Origin: Oxalobacteraceae bacterium OTU3CAMAD1
Lineage (GTDB): Bacteria > Pseudomonadota > Gammaproteobacteria > Burkholderiales > Burkholderiaceae_D
DNA length: 64,000 nt
Direction of reading: 5' to 3'
Assembly (NCBI GenBank): GCA_024123915.1
Contig: CP099650.1
Span: 744,001 to 808,000, forward strand
How positions within the stretch are numbered: position 1 is the stretch's first letter; every line of letters begins with the position of its first letter. The notes under the pieces were generated by a model. It saw nothing but the letters and a program-made list of their open reading frames with translations. It searched no databases and was not told where the DNA came from. Shown here one piece after another: positions 8,680 to 17,544 of the stretch. The position numbers were made by a program, and so were the translations under genes.

Positions 8680-10818
8680 ATGACAGGTTTAACGTGGGAA
8701 TTCCGGCTGCGGCACGCGGCGGCAGCGGCGCTGCTATTGGGACTGGCTTCGCAATCGGCGAATGCGCAAAACGCCTTGAACGGCCGGACCCTGTATCAGA
8801 ACGGTCCTGTCGGCGGCGGCGGCACCTGCGTCGCCTGTCATGGCCCCTCACCGGCCAACAACGTCAGTAACATCCAGCGCGCCGCCAATCAGCCGTCGGT
8901 CATCTCCGCCGCCATCGCCCGCAACGCTGGTGGCGGCATGGGCCAGTTCGCCGGCCGCTTCAGCGCCGCCGAACTGGCGGACCTGGCGGCCTATATCGGC
9001 AACCCCACCGTGACGGCGGCGCCGGCCGCCTCGCTGGCGCCGGCCAGCCTGGCCTTCACCGGCACCAGTATCGGCCAGACCAGCGCCCCGCTGAGCGCCA
9101 CCCTGAGCAACACCGGCAACGCCGCGCTCAATATCGGTAACATCTCGCTGGGGGGCGCGGCCGCCGGCGACTACACGCTGGCCGGCGGCACCTGCGCCAA
9201 TGGCGCGGCCATCGCGGCCGGCGCCAACTGCACCGTGCAAGCGAGCTTCCGTCCGACCGTGGCCGGCGCGCGCGCCGCCACCCTGACCATCACCCACAAC
9301 GCCACCGGCGGCAGCAGCGCCGTGGCCCTGAGCGGCACCGGCAACGCCACGCCGCAGGCGACCATCGCATTGTCGGCGCCGAGCGTCAACTTCGGCGCGC
9401 AGTTGACCGGCGCCGCGTCGGCCGTCTCCACGATCAATGTCACCAACAGCGGCCAGGCGCCGCTGACCTTCAGTTCCATCGCCCTGGGCGGCGCCAATGC
9501 CAACATCTTCACGCTGGGCGGCAGCTGCGCGGTGGCCACGCCATTGGCGGCCGCCGCCAGCTGCACCGTCACCGTATTGGCCACGCCCACGGCCGCCGGC
9601 GCCTTCGCCGCCAGCCTGACCCTGGCCTCCAACGCCGCCAACGGCGCCGCCACGGTGGGCCTGTCGGGCACCGCTTCGGCCGCCGCGCCGGCGCTAACGG
9701 CCACGCCGTCGGCGCTGGCCTTCGGCATGCGCACCATCAGCTCCCCGGCCACGTCGCAGACGGTGGTGCTGGCCAATACCGGTAACGTCGCCGTCGCCTT
9801 CACGCGCGTCGCCCTGACCGGCTCCAGCGCCTTCACCATCGCCGGCAGCGACTGCGGCAATACCCTGGCCGTCGGCGCCAGCTGCTCGGTACCGGTGCGC
9901 TTCGCGCCGACCGCCGACGGCGCGGTCACCTCCACCCTGGGCGTGACGTCGAACGCGGCGGCGGTGCAAGTGGCCATCACCGGTAGCGGCACCACGCAAT
10001 CGGTGGGTATCCCGGTGCTGTCCGAGACCGGTCCGATCGTCTTCGCCGACACGCAAGTCGGCGCCAGCGCGGCCGAGCACACCACGACCTTGAACAACAC
10101 CGGCAGCGGGGCGGTGCGTATCTCGACCCTGACCCTGGGCGGCAACCAGCCTGGCGATTTCGTCACCGGCGGCACCTGCGCGGCCAACGGCGCCGTCAGC
10201 GCCGGCGCCAGCTGCACCATCACCACGGTCTTCCGTCCGACGGCGGCCGGCGCCCGCAGCGCAAGCCTGTTGCTGGTGACCGACGCCGGTGCCCAGCTCA
10301 CGCTGCCGCTGAGCGGCAACGGTGTGGCGGTCGCGGTCAGCGCTCCTGCTCTGGGGCTCAACCCGCAAAGCTTCGACTTCGGCGCCGTCACCATCGGCGC
10401 AACGGCGCCAACCCGCCGCTTCACACTGACCAACAGCGGCTCGGCGCCACTGACCCTGGCCAGCGCCGCCTTTAGCGGTCCGTTCGCCGCCGTCGCCGAC
10501 AGCACCGGCTGCGCCGCCTTCCCGTTCACCTTGCAACCCGGCGCCACCTGCGACCTGGTGGTGCGCTACACCCCGGTCAACGCCGGCGGCAACAGCGGCA
10601 ATGTCGTGATCCAGTCGAACGTGGCCGGCAGCAGCTGGACCATCGCCCTGAACGGCCAGGCCAACGCCGCACCGTCCAACGCCACGCCGCAAAACGCCGG
10701 CGGCGGCGGTTGCTCGGCCTCGCAAAGCGTCAACGATCCAATGCTGGCAATGCTGGCCATGCTGTCGCTCGGCGTGATCGTGTGGCGCCGTCGTCGCAAT
10801 CGCGACGAGCAAAACTAA
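8680..10818 (+). CDS. Cytochrome c / choice-of-anchor-D repeat protein with JDVT-CTERM-like sorting tail
   Basis: A 712-residue exported protein. Order: signal peptide (about 1-29, ending SANA), a small cytochrome c domain with one heme site CVACH at 50-54 and a later Met/AAYIG helix, then five tandem immunoglobulin-like choice-of-anchor-D (HYDIN/ASPM-type) repeats of about 105 residues covering roughly 115-665. Each repeat carries two cysteines about 12-17 residues apart (for example GGTC...NCTV). The tail is GGGGC (Cys678), SASQSVNDP, a hydrophobic helix and RRRRNR, the tripartite form of a sorting signal. ATG 8680 was chosen for AGGAGAG just upstream. It starts 42 bases after the protease gene, its likely processing enzyme. 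Its function is unknown; I infer a surface-displayed electron-transfer or adhesion-type protein. Confidence 0.85.
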   Translation: MTGLTWEFRLRHAAAAALLLGLASQSANAQNALNGRTLYQNGPVGGGGTCVACHGPSPANNVSNIQRAANQPSVISAAIARNAGGGMGQFAGRFSAAELADLAAYIGNPTVTAAPAASLAPASLAFTGTSIGQTSAPLSATLSNTGNAALNIGNISLGGAAAGDYTLAGGTCANGAAIAAGANCTVQASFRPTVAGARAATLTITHNATGGSSAVALSGTGNATPQATIALSAPSVNFGAQLTGAASAVSTINVTNSGQAPLTFSSIALGGANANIFTLGGSCAVATPLAAAASCTVTVLATPTAAGAFAASLTLASNAANGAATVGLSGTASAAAPALTATPSALAFGMRTISSPATSQTVVLANTGNVAVAFTRVALTGSSAFTIAGSDCGNTLAVGASCSVPVRFAPTADGAVTSTLGVTSNAAAVQVAITGSGTTQSVGIPVLSETGPIVFADTQVGASAAEHTTTLNNTGSGAVRISTLTLGGNQPGDFVTGGTCAANGAVSAGASCTITTVFRPTAAGARSASLLLVTDAGAQLTLPLSGNGVAVAVSAPALGLNPQSFDFGAVTIGATAPTRRFTLTNSGSAPLTLASAAFSGPFAAVADSTGCAAFPFTLQPGATCDLVVRYTPVNAGGNSGNVVIQSNVAGSSWTIALNGQANAAPSNATPQNAGGGGCSASQSVNDPMLAMLAMLSLGVIVWRRRRNRDEQN

Positions 10819-10830
10819 CCTGGAGCCATT

Positions 10831-11325
10831 ATGAAAATCAAAGCGATATCGATCTTGTTGGCCGCCGCGCTGAGCGCATCGTCCGCCTTCGCGCTGGAGA
10901 AGGGCGCACCCGCGCCGCAGTTCGACCTGCAGGGCATGGACGGCGCCGTCCAGCTGGCGAAGTTGACCGGCAAGGTGGTCTACGTGGACTTCTGGGCCTC
11001 GTGGTGCGGCCCGTGCCGTCAGTCCTTCCCGTGGATGAACGAGATGCAGGCCAAGTACGGCCCGCGCGGATTCCAGATCGTCGGCATCAACGTCGACGCC
11101 AAGAGCGAGGACGCCAAGACCTTCCTGGCGACGACGCCGGCCAAGTTCACCATCGCCTTCGACCCGAAGGGCGCCACCCCGCGCCAGTACGGCATCAAGG
11201 GCATGCCGAGCAGCGTGTTGATCGGGCCTGACGGCAAGGTCCTGCTGGAGCATTCGGGCTTCCGCGACGCCGACCGCGCCGAGCTGGAAGCGAAGATTCA
11301 ATCCGCACTGGGAGCCGCCAAATGA
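10831..11325 (+). CDS. TlpA-family periplasmic thioredoxin-like disulfide reductase
   Basis: A 164-residue protein with a cleavable signal (AFA/LEKG at about residue 21) and an AhpC-TSA/Redoxin-type thioredoxin fold. The active site is WCGPC with Cys59 and Cys62; the cis-Pro loop is GMPSSVLIGPDG. Proteins of this type reduce periplasmic disulfides, including those in apocytochrome c, and take electrons from a DsbD/CcdA protein. DsbD is encoded at the end of the same gene run and a heme protein with many cysteine pairs directly upstream. The stop overlaps the next gene by 4 bases (ATGA), so the two are translationally coupled. Confidence 0.92.
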   Translation: MKIKAISILLAAALSASSAFALEKGAPAPQFDLQGMDGAVQLAKLTGKVVYVDFWASWCGPCRQSFPWMNEMQAKYGPRGFQIVGINVDAKSEDAKTFLATTPAKFTIAFDPKGATPRQYGIKGMPSSVLIGPDGKVLLEHSGFRDADRAELEAKIQSALGAAK

Positions 11326-11537
11326 AAACCCTGATCGCCCTGGCGCTGGCCGCCAGCCTGTCCGGCTGCGCCTCGTTCGGCAATGTCCAGCCGTGGGAAA
11401 AAGGCACGCTGGCCAAGCCGGAGATGACTTTCAACGACGGCGGTTTGTTCAGCCGTTACGACGACCACATCTACACCAGCCGCGAGTCCTCGTCGGGCGG
11501 CGCCGGTGTGGGCGGTGGCGGCTGCGGTTGCAACTGA
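11322..11537 (+). CDS. DUF4266 small lipoprotein with Gly-rich GGGGCGCN end
   Basis: A 71-residue predicted lipoprotein: a short signal peptide with lipobox LSGC (Cys16), then a conserved-looking VQPWEKGTLAKPEM segment and a Ser/Gly-rich end that closes with GGGGCGCN, two cysteines almost at the C-terminus. This matches the DUF4266 family; no function is known. It overlaps tlpA by 4 bases and is followed by the DUF3570 gene, a pairing I recall as recurrent. The GGGGC string is the same as in the sorting tail of the protein encoded at 8680, but here there is no following membrane helix, so it is not a classical CTERM signal. Confidence 0.85.
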   Translation: MKTLIALALAASLSGCASFGNVQPWEKGTLAKPEMTFNDGGLFSRYDDHIYTSRESSSGGAGVGGGGCGCN

Positions 11538-11550
11538 AATGGAATCCCTT

Positions 11551-12744
11551 ATGACGAGCAAACAAACCACCATGCATGACGACGGCCAGCCGTCGGCTTC
11601 ACCATCCCCGGCGCCAGCCTCGGCAACGTCCTTGGCCGGCTCGATCCTGGCGGCGGCGCTGATGCTGCCGGGCGTACAGGCCCACGCCGAGGCGCCGCCG
11701 ACCAATGGCGTGATCAGCATCGGCTATCTGGACTACCGCGATAGCCAGTCGAACATGGACCGCATCCGCGTGCACGCACCGTCGGTGTCCATCATGGCGC
11801 CGGTGGCCGGCGTCTGGAGCATCAGCGCCTCGGCGGTGACCGACGACGTGTCGGGCGCCTCGCCGCGCTACCACACGGCCGTCTCCGGCGCCTCGCGCAT
11901 GAGCGACGACCGCAAGGCCGGCGACGTCTCGCTCAAGCGCTACCTCGATCGCGGCAGCGTGTCGGTCGGCGCCAGCTATTCGACCGAGCATGACTACGTG
12001 TCGCGCGCGCTGTCGCTGCAGGGCACTTTCGAGAGCGAAGACCGCAACACCACGTGGTCGGCGGGCTTCGGCCGCGCCAACGACGAGATCAACTCCACCG
12101 GCGGCGCCGTCGTCGGCGAGAAAAAGAACACCACCAACCTGCTGGTCGGCGTGACCCAGGTGCTGACCAAGAACGACGTGGTGCAACTGACCCTGGCGCA
12201 CGACCGCGGGCGTGGCTTCTTCTCCGATCCGTACAAGGCCTTCGACAACCGTCCGCGCAGCCGCAACGAGAACACCGTGCTGCTGCGCTGGAACCACCAT
12301 GTCGAATCGACCGGCGGCATCAGCCGCACCTCCTACCGCTACTACCGCGACAGCTTCGGCGTGCGCGGACATACGCTGTCGCAGGAATACGTGCAGCCGC
12401 TGTCGCAGGGCTGGACCGTGACGCCGGAAGTGCGCCTGTACACGCAGAGCGCGGCGGACTTCTACTACGACCCGGTCTACGATCCGGTGTTCGGCACGCC
12501 GTTCCCGCCCGGCTTCAACCCCGCCAATCCGGGCTTGTCGTCGGCCGACCAGCGGCTGTCGGGATTCGGCGCGGTGACCGTGGGGCTCAAGGTCAGCAAG
12601 CAGATCGACAAGCTGTGGTCGGTGGACGTCAAGGCTTCGGCCTACCAGCAGCGCGGCAGCTGGCGCGCCTTCCACTCCGGCAGCCCGGGGCTCGATACGC
12701 TGCGGGCGCAGACCTTCCAGATCGCGGTCAACCGGCAATGGTAG
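11551..12744 (+). CDS. DUF3570 outer-membrane beta-barrel-like protein with a flavinylation-type motif
   Basis: A 397-residue exported protein: polar N-region, hydrophobic segment SLAGSILAAALMLPG and AHA cleavage site, then alternating aromatic/polar strands ending in the outer-membrane style FQIAVNRQW. The family is DUF3570, of unknown function. At residues 98-104 it has DDVSGAS, which fits the ApbE target consensus Dxx[S/T]GA[T/S]; a second AVSGAS follows about 8 residues later without the Asp. ApbE is encoded immediately downstream with a 7-base overlap, so the barrel is a candidate FMN-carrying protein. The start is ambiguous (11539, 11551 or 11572); 11551 has GGA seven bases upstream. 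Confidence 0.85.
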   Translation: MTSKQTTMHDDGQPSASPSPAPASATSLAGSILAAALMLPGVQAHAEAPPTNGVISIGYLDYRDSQSNMDRIRVHAPSVSIMAPVAGVWSISASAVTDDVSGASPRYHTAVSGASRMSDDRKAGDVSLKRYLDRGSVSVGASYSTEHDYVSRALSLQGTFESEDRNTTWSAGFGRANDEINSTGGAVVGEKKNTTNLLVGVTQVLTKNDVVQLTLAHDRGRGFFSDPYKAFDNRPRSRNENTVLLRWNHHVESTGGISRTSYRYYRDSFGVRGHTLSQEYVQPLSQGWTVTPEVRLYTQSAADFYYDPVYDPVFGTPFPPGFNPANPGLSSADQRLSGFGAVTVGLKVSKQIDKLWSVDVKASAYQQRGSWRAFHSGSPGLDTLRAQTFQIAVNRQW

Positions 12745-13637
12745 ACGCGATCCACCGCACCGCGTTCGACGCGATGGCCAGCCGCTGCGAAATCCGGCTG
12801 GCCGCGCCCGACGCCCACACGGCCGAACTGCTGTCGCGGCAGGCCGTGGCGGAGGTACGGAGGATCGAAGAGAAGTATTCGCGCTACCGGCCCGACAGCA
12901 TCGTCTCGCGGATTAACGCGGGCGCGGGCAGGGGGGCGGTGGTCTGCGACAAGGAGACCATGGCGCTGATGTCCTACGCCGCCGCGCTGTACGGCGCCAG
13001 CGAGGGACTGTTCGACATCACCTCCGGCGTGCTGCGCAAGGCGTGGGATTTCCGCCGGCCGAGCGTGCCGAAGGCGGAGGTGCTGGAGCCTTTGCTGGCG
13101 CTGGTCGGCTGGCAAAAGGTGGCCTGCGAGGGCGAGGAAGTTCATCTCCGCGAAGCCGGCATGGAGATCGACTTCGGCGGCTTCGGCAAGGAGTACGCGG
13201 CCGACCGCGCGGCGGCCTTGCTGGTCGAAGCCGGCGTGCGGCACGGTTATGTGAACCTGGGCGGCGACATGCGCTTCATCGGTCCCCGGCTTGACGGGCG
13301 CCCGTGGAGCATCGGCATACAGGACCCGCGCGATCCCGACGCGGTGGTGGCCAGTATTCCGATCAGCCAGGGCGCGCTGGCCACCAGCGGCGACTACGAG
13401 CGTTATTTTGAACTGGACGGGGTGCGTTACTGCCACATCCTCGATCCGCGCACGGGCATGCCGGTGCGGCATTGGCGTTCGGTGAGCGTGATGGCGCCGA
13501 TGGCGATAGCTGCAGGTAGTTGTTCGACGATCGCCATGCTGAAACAGCAGGGCGGACTCAATTTTCTGAACGCCTCCGACATGGGTTATTTGACCATCGA
13601 TGATCAGGGGCAGATGTTGTATAGGGATATCTCATGA
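12738..13637 (+). CDS. apbE: FAD:protein FMN transferase (ApbE)
   Basis: Transfers FMN from FAD to a Thr/Ser of extracytoplasmic target proteins. The 299-residue length fits. Visible family marks: FDAMASRCEIRL at the N-terminus, EEKYSRYRPDSIVSRIN, the FAD/Mg-binding segment IDFGGFGKEYAADRAAALL, VNLGGDMRFIG, and ALATSGDYERYF with HILDPRTGMP in the C-terminal half. No signal peptide or lipobox is seen, although ApbE enzymes usually act outside the cytoplasm; an alternative upstream start would lie inside the DUF3570 gene. It overlaps that gene by 7 bases and dsbD by 4, so its target is probably in the same unit. Confidence 0.94.
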   Translation: MVDAIHRTAFDAMASRCEIRLAAPDAHTAELLSRQAVAEVRRIEEKYSRYRPDSIVSRINAGAGRGAVVCDKETMALMSYAAALYGASEGLFDITSGVLRKAWDFRRPSVPKAEVLEPLLALVGWQKVACEGEEVHLREAGMEIDFGGFGKEYAADRAAALLVEAGVRHGYVNLGGDMRFIGPRLDGRPWSIGIQDPRDPDAVVASIPISQGALATSGDYERYFELDGVRYCHILDPRTGMPVRHWRSVSVMAPMAIAAGSCSTIAMLKQQGGLNFLNASDMGYLTIDDQGQMLYRDIS

Positions 13638-15499
13638 AACGACAAAAATGGATGGTGCGTTTGCAGATCCTGGCGACGATGCTGGTGGCGCTCATCGCGC
13701 TGTTTGCGGGCAGCCAGGTGCGGGCGGGCGATTTTCTCGAACCGGACCAGGCCTTCAAGCTGAGCGCCGAGGCGCTTGACGCCAAGACCGTGCGGCTGAC
13801 GTGGAAGATCGCCAAGGACTACCACTTGTACCGCGATCGTCTGAGCTTCAACGCCGCCGACGGCGCGCAGGTGACGGCGCCGGTGCTGCCGAACGGCATA
13901 CGCAAGTTCGACACCAATTTCAACAAGGAGATGGAAACCTACCAGGACACGCTGGTGGTCGATCTCCCCGTCGCGGTCAGGGAGCCGTACACGTTGCTGG
14001 TCGGTTACCAGGGCTGCGCGGACGCCGGCCTGTGTTACTCGCCGGCGGAGCAAAGCTATCGCGTCGACCCGAGGAAGCCCGGCAAGCTGACGCCGATCGA
14101 CCCGGCCGACTTGGCAGCGACCAGCGCCGCCGCGCCAGTCGCCGCCGCTGCCGCCGGCGGCGCGGCATCCGCCCCGGCCGCCGCGCCGGAAGACGATAGC
14201 TCGCTGGCCCAGCGCACGCTGCAAAGCGGCAGCGCCTGGCGCATCGGCCTGGCCTTCCTGGTCTTCGGCCTGCTACTGTCGTTCACGCCGTGCGTGCTGC
14301 CGATGGTCCCGATCCTGTCGTCGATCATCGTCGGTGAAGGCAATGTCTCGCGTGGCCGTGGCTTCATGCTGGCGCTGGCGTACAGCCTGGGCATGGCACT
14401 GGTCTACACCTCGCTCGGCGTCGGCGCCGGCCTGGCAGGCGAAGGCCTGGCCGCCGCGCTGCAAAAACCGTGGGTGCTGCTGACGTTCGGCGCCTTGCTG
14501 TTCACGCTGTCGCTGTCGATGTTCGACGTCTACCAGCTGCAGCTGCCAAGCAGCCTGCAAAGCCGCCTGAGCTCCACCAGCGGCAATATGGGTGGCGGCA
14601 AATTCGCCGGCGTATTCATCATGGGTGCTCTGTCGGCGCTGATCGTCGGTCCGTGCGTGGCCGGTCCGTTGGCCGGCGCGCTGCTCTACATCAGCCAGAC
14701 GCGCAACGTTTGGACCGGCGGCTGGGCGCTGTTCTCGATGGCGGTCGGCATGAGCGTGCCGCTGCTGTTGACAGGCCTGTCGGCCGGCAGCCTGCTGCCG
14801 CGCGCCGGCGCCTGGATGAACGGCGTCAAGAAGGTCTTTGGCCTGCTGCTGATCGCGGTCGCCATCTGGATGGTCACGCCGGTGTTCTCGGTGACCGTGA
14901 TGATGATCATGTGGGGCGTGTTCGCGCTGTTGTGCGCCATGTTCCTGCACGTGTTCGACGGCATCCCGAAGGGCGCGGGGTTGGGCGCCTATGTCGGCAA
15001 GACCTTGGGCCTGGCCTTCCTGCTGGTCGGCTTGTTCGAATTGACCGGCGCCGCCAGCGCCGGCCGCGACGTGCTGCAGCCGTTGGGCCACTTGACCATC
15101 GCCCGCGCCGAGGGTGGCGCCGGTGGTGGCGCCGCCGGCGGCGAGGCGCACTTCACGCGCATCAAGACGGTGGCCGAACTGGATCAGATCCTGGCCACCA
15201 GCACCAGGCCGGTGATGTTGGACTTCTACGCCGACTGGTGCGTGGCATGCAAGGAGATGGAGCGGTTCACGTTCTCCAAGCCGGCCGTCAACGGCAAGAT
15301 GAAGGAAGTGATGCTGCTGCAGGTGGACGTCACCGCCAACAACGCCGACGACAAGGCGCTGATGAAGCGTTTCGGCCTGTTCGGTCCACCGGGGCTGATC
15401 TTCTTCAACGGCGGCAAGGAGATTCCGAACAGCCGCATTATCGGCTTCCTCGCGGCCGAGCCGTTCCTGCAGCACCTTAACCGTCACTTCACTTCGTGA
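13634..15499 (+). CDS. dsbD: Thiol:disulfide interchange protein DsbD
   Basis: Carries reducing equivalents from cytoplasmic thioredoxin across the inner membrane to periplasmic partners. All three redox parts are present in 621 residues: the N-terminal periplasmic alpha domain with Cys128/Cys134 (GCADAGLCY) after a signal peptide; the eight-helix beta domain with Cys220 (FTPCVLPM) and Cys341 (GPCVAGP); and the C-terminal thioredoxin-like gamma domain with DWCVACK (Cys536/Cys539). An Ala/Pro-rich linker joins alpha and beta. The start overlaps the apbE stop (ATGA). The obvious local client is the TlpA-like protein encoded at 10831. An R-family hairpin follows the stop. Confidence 0.96.
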   Translation: MKRQKWMVRLQILATMLVALIALFAGSQVRAGDFLEPDQAFKLSAEALDAKTVRLTWKIAKDYHLYRDRLSFNAADGAQVTAPVLPNGIRKFDTNFNKEMETYQDTLVVDLPVAVREPYTLLVGYQGCADAGLCYSPAEQSYRVDPRKPGKLTPIDPADLAATSAAAPVAAAAAGGAASAPAAAPEDDSSLAQRTLQSGSAWRIGLAFLVFGLLLSFTPCVLPMVPILSSIIVGEGNVSRGRGFMLALAYSLGMALVYTSLGVGAGLAGEGLAAALQKPWVLLTFGALLFTLSLSMFDVYQLQLPSSLQSRLSSTSGNMGGGKFAGVFIMGALSALIVGPCVAGPLAGALLYISQTRNVWTGGWALFSMAVGMSVPLLLTGLSAGSLLPRAGAWMNGVKKVFGLLLIAVAIWMVTPVFSVTVMMIMWGVFALLCAMFLHVFDGIPKGAGLGAYVGKTLGLAFLLVGLFELTGAASAGRDVLQPLGHLTIARAEGGAGGGAAGGEAHFTRIKTVAELDQILATSTRPVMLDFYADWCVACKEMERFTFSKPAVNGKMKEVMLLQVDVTANNADDKALMKRFGLFGPPGLIFFNGGKEIPNSRIIGFLAAEPFLQHLNRHFTS

Positions 15500-15512
15500 A
15501 GTTCATCGGGTC

Positions 15513-15602
15513 CACGTAGGGCGGATTAGCGCGCAGCGCGTAATCGGCCACGAGCCGCCGGCGGAGCATGGCCGATTACGCTGCGCTAATCCGCCCTACG
15601 TG
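15513..15602. repeat. R-family inverted repeat, locus 1 (dsbD/lrp convergent junction)
   Basis: Two head-to-head copies of the element CACGTAGGGCGGATTAG..., forming a hairpin of about 90 bases with arms near 38 bp. The inner arm reads AATCGGCCA, matched by TGGCCGATT in the opposite arm, while other loci read AATCCGCCA: the change is compensated across the stem. Confidence 0.85.
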
Positions 15603-15638
15603 TTTTAGTGGTCTGTCGATATAGCGCCCACGCTCCGT

Positions 15639-16160
15639 TCAAACGAGCGGCAGGGCGGTCGTGTCCTTGATGCGCTGCAGGGCGAAGCTCGATTTCACGT
15701 CCAGCACCGCCGGGTGGCGCAGCAAGGTCGCCATCATGAAGCGCGAGAAGTGGTCCATGTCCTCGACGTGCACGCGCAGCAGGTAATCCATCTCCCCCGT
15801 CATCGCATAGCAGGCCACCACCTCCGGCCACTGCTCGACCGAGACCGCGAAATCGGCGCGCGGCGAAGCCGGCGCGTTCTGCGCGCCCAGCGCCCGCGCG
15901 TTGCTGTGCGCGGCCGCGTCGCTGTGCTTCTCCAGCCGTACATTCACATATGCCAGCAACCCCAGGCCGATCTTGTCCGGGTCCAGCAGCGCCACGTACT
16001 GGCGGATCACGCCTGCTTCCTCCAGCCGCTTGATGCGGCGCAGGCACGGCGACGGCGACAGCGCGACCAGCTCCGCCACGTCCTGGTTCGACAGCCGGCC
16101 GTCGGCCTGCAAGATGGACAGAATCTTACGGTCGGTTTTATCCAGCGCAATTTTGGTCAT
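15639..16160 (-). CDS. Lrp/AsnC-family transcriptional regulator
   Basis: A 173-residue regulator with an N-terminal winged helix-turn-helix (LDKTDRKILSILQADGRLSNQDVAELVALSPSPCLRRIKRLEEAGVI) and a C-terminal RAM ligand-sensing domain (WPEVVACYAMTGEMDYLLRV). It is divergent from hppD, with a palindrome in the shared 125-base promoter region, so it probably senses an aromatic amino acid or keto acid and controls hppD and the downstream oxidoreductase. About 20 Ala/Ser-rich residues (SDAAAHSNARALGAQNAPAS) interrupt the usual beta-strand after VRLEKH; most relatives lack this. GAGGGA precedes the ATG. Confidence 0.93.
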   Translation of the reverse strand: MTKIALDKTDRKILSILQADGRLSNQDVAELVALSPSPCLRRIKRLEEAGVIRQYVALLDPDKIGLGLLAYVNVRLEKHSDAAAHSNARALGAQNAPASPRADFAVSVEQWPEVVACYAMTGEMDYLLRVHVEDMDHFSRFMMATLLRHPAVLDVKSSFALQRIKDTTALPLV

Positions 16161-16181
16161 AAATCCCTCGATAATTCAGTG

Positions 16182-16203
16182 TTGAGGCAATATTATTGCT
16201 CAA
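16182..16203. promoter_or_regulatory. Candidate Lrp/AsnC operator between lrp and hppD
   Basis: TTGA-G-GCAATA-T-TATTGC-TCAA: a 6-bp perfect inverted repeat around one base, extended by TTGA/TCAA with a single bulged G. It is AT-rich and lies in the divergent promoter region, 22 bases upstream of the lrp start codon. Confidence 0.55.
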
Positions 16204-16285
16204 AATGGCCGTGGGCGTGAATTGTTTGCAATTTAATGCCCGGGGGGCGGGACTATACTGGCGCTATTCTAACGAGGAGACACGC

Positions 16286-17416
<1,131 letters not shown>

Positions 17417-17447
17417 GGCATATAGTAGTCAAAATGTAGCAAAAACC

Positions 17448-17513
17448 GCCGGTAGCACCGCATAGAACGGAGCACCGGCAATCGCGCGGCAGGGCCTATC
17501 CGGCGCTGCCGCG
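17448..17513 (+). promoter_or_regulatory. Two consecutive stem-loops in the leader of the indolepyruvate oxidoreductase gene
   Basis: The first stem pairs GCCGGT (17448-17453) with ACCGGC (17474-17479), plus an inner CCG/CGG. The second pairs CGCGGCAG (17485-17492) with CTGCCGCG (17506-17513). Both lie between the hppD stop and the next start codon and have no T-run, so a structured leader or processing site is more likely than a terminator. Confidence 0.4.
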
Positions 17514-17544
17514 TTCAGTATTTCAGAGAATATTGGAGACATTA

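Noticed and set aside
15513..15602. R repeats as a CRISPR array or insertion-sequence ends
   Set aside because: Copies are scattered, arranged as inverted pairs, have no regular spacers, and enclose no transposase.
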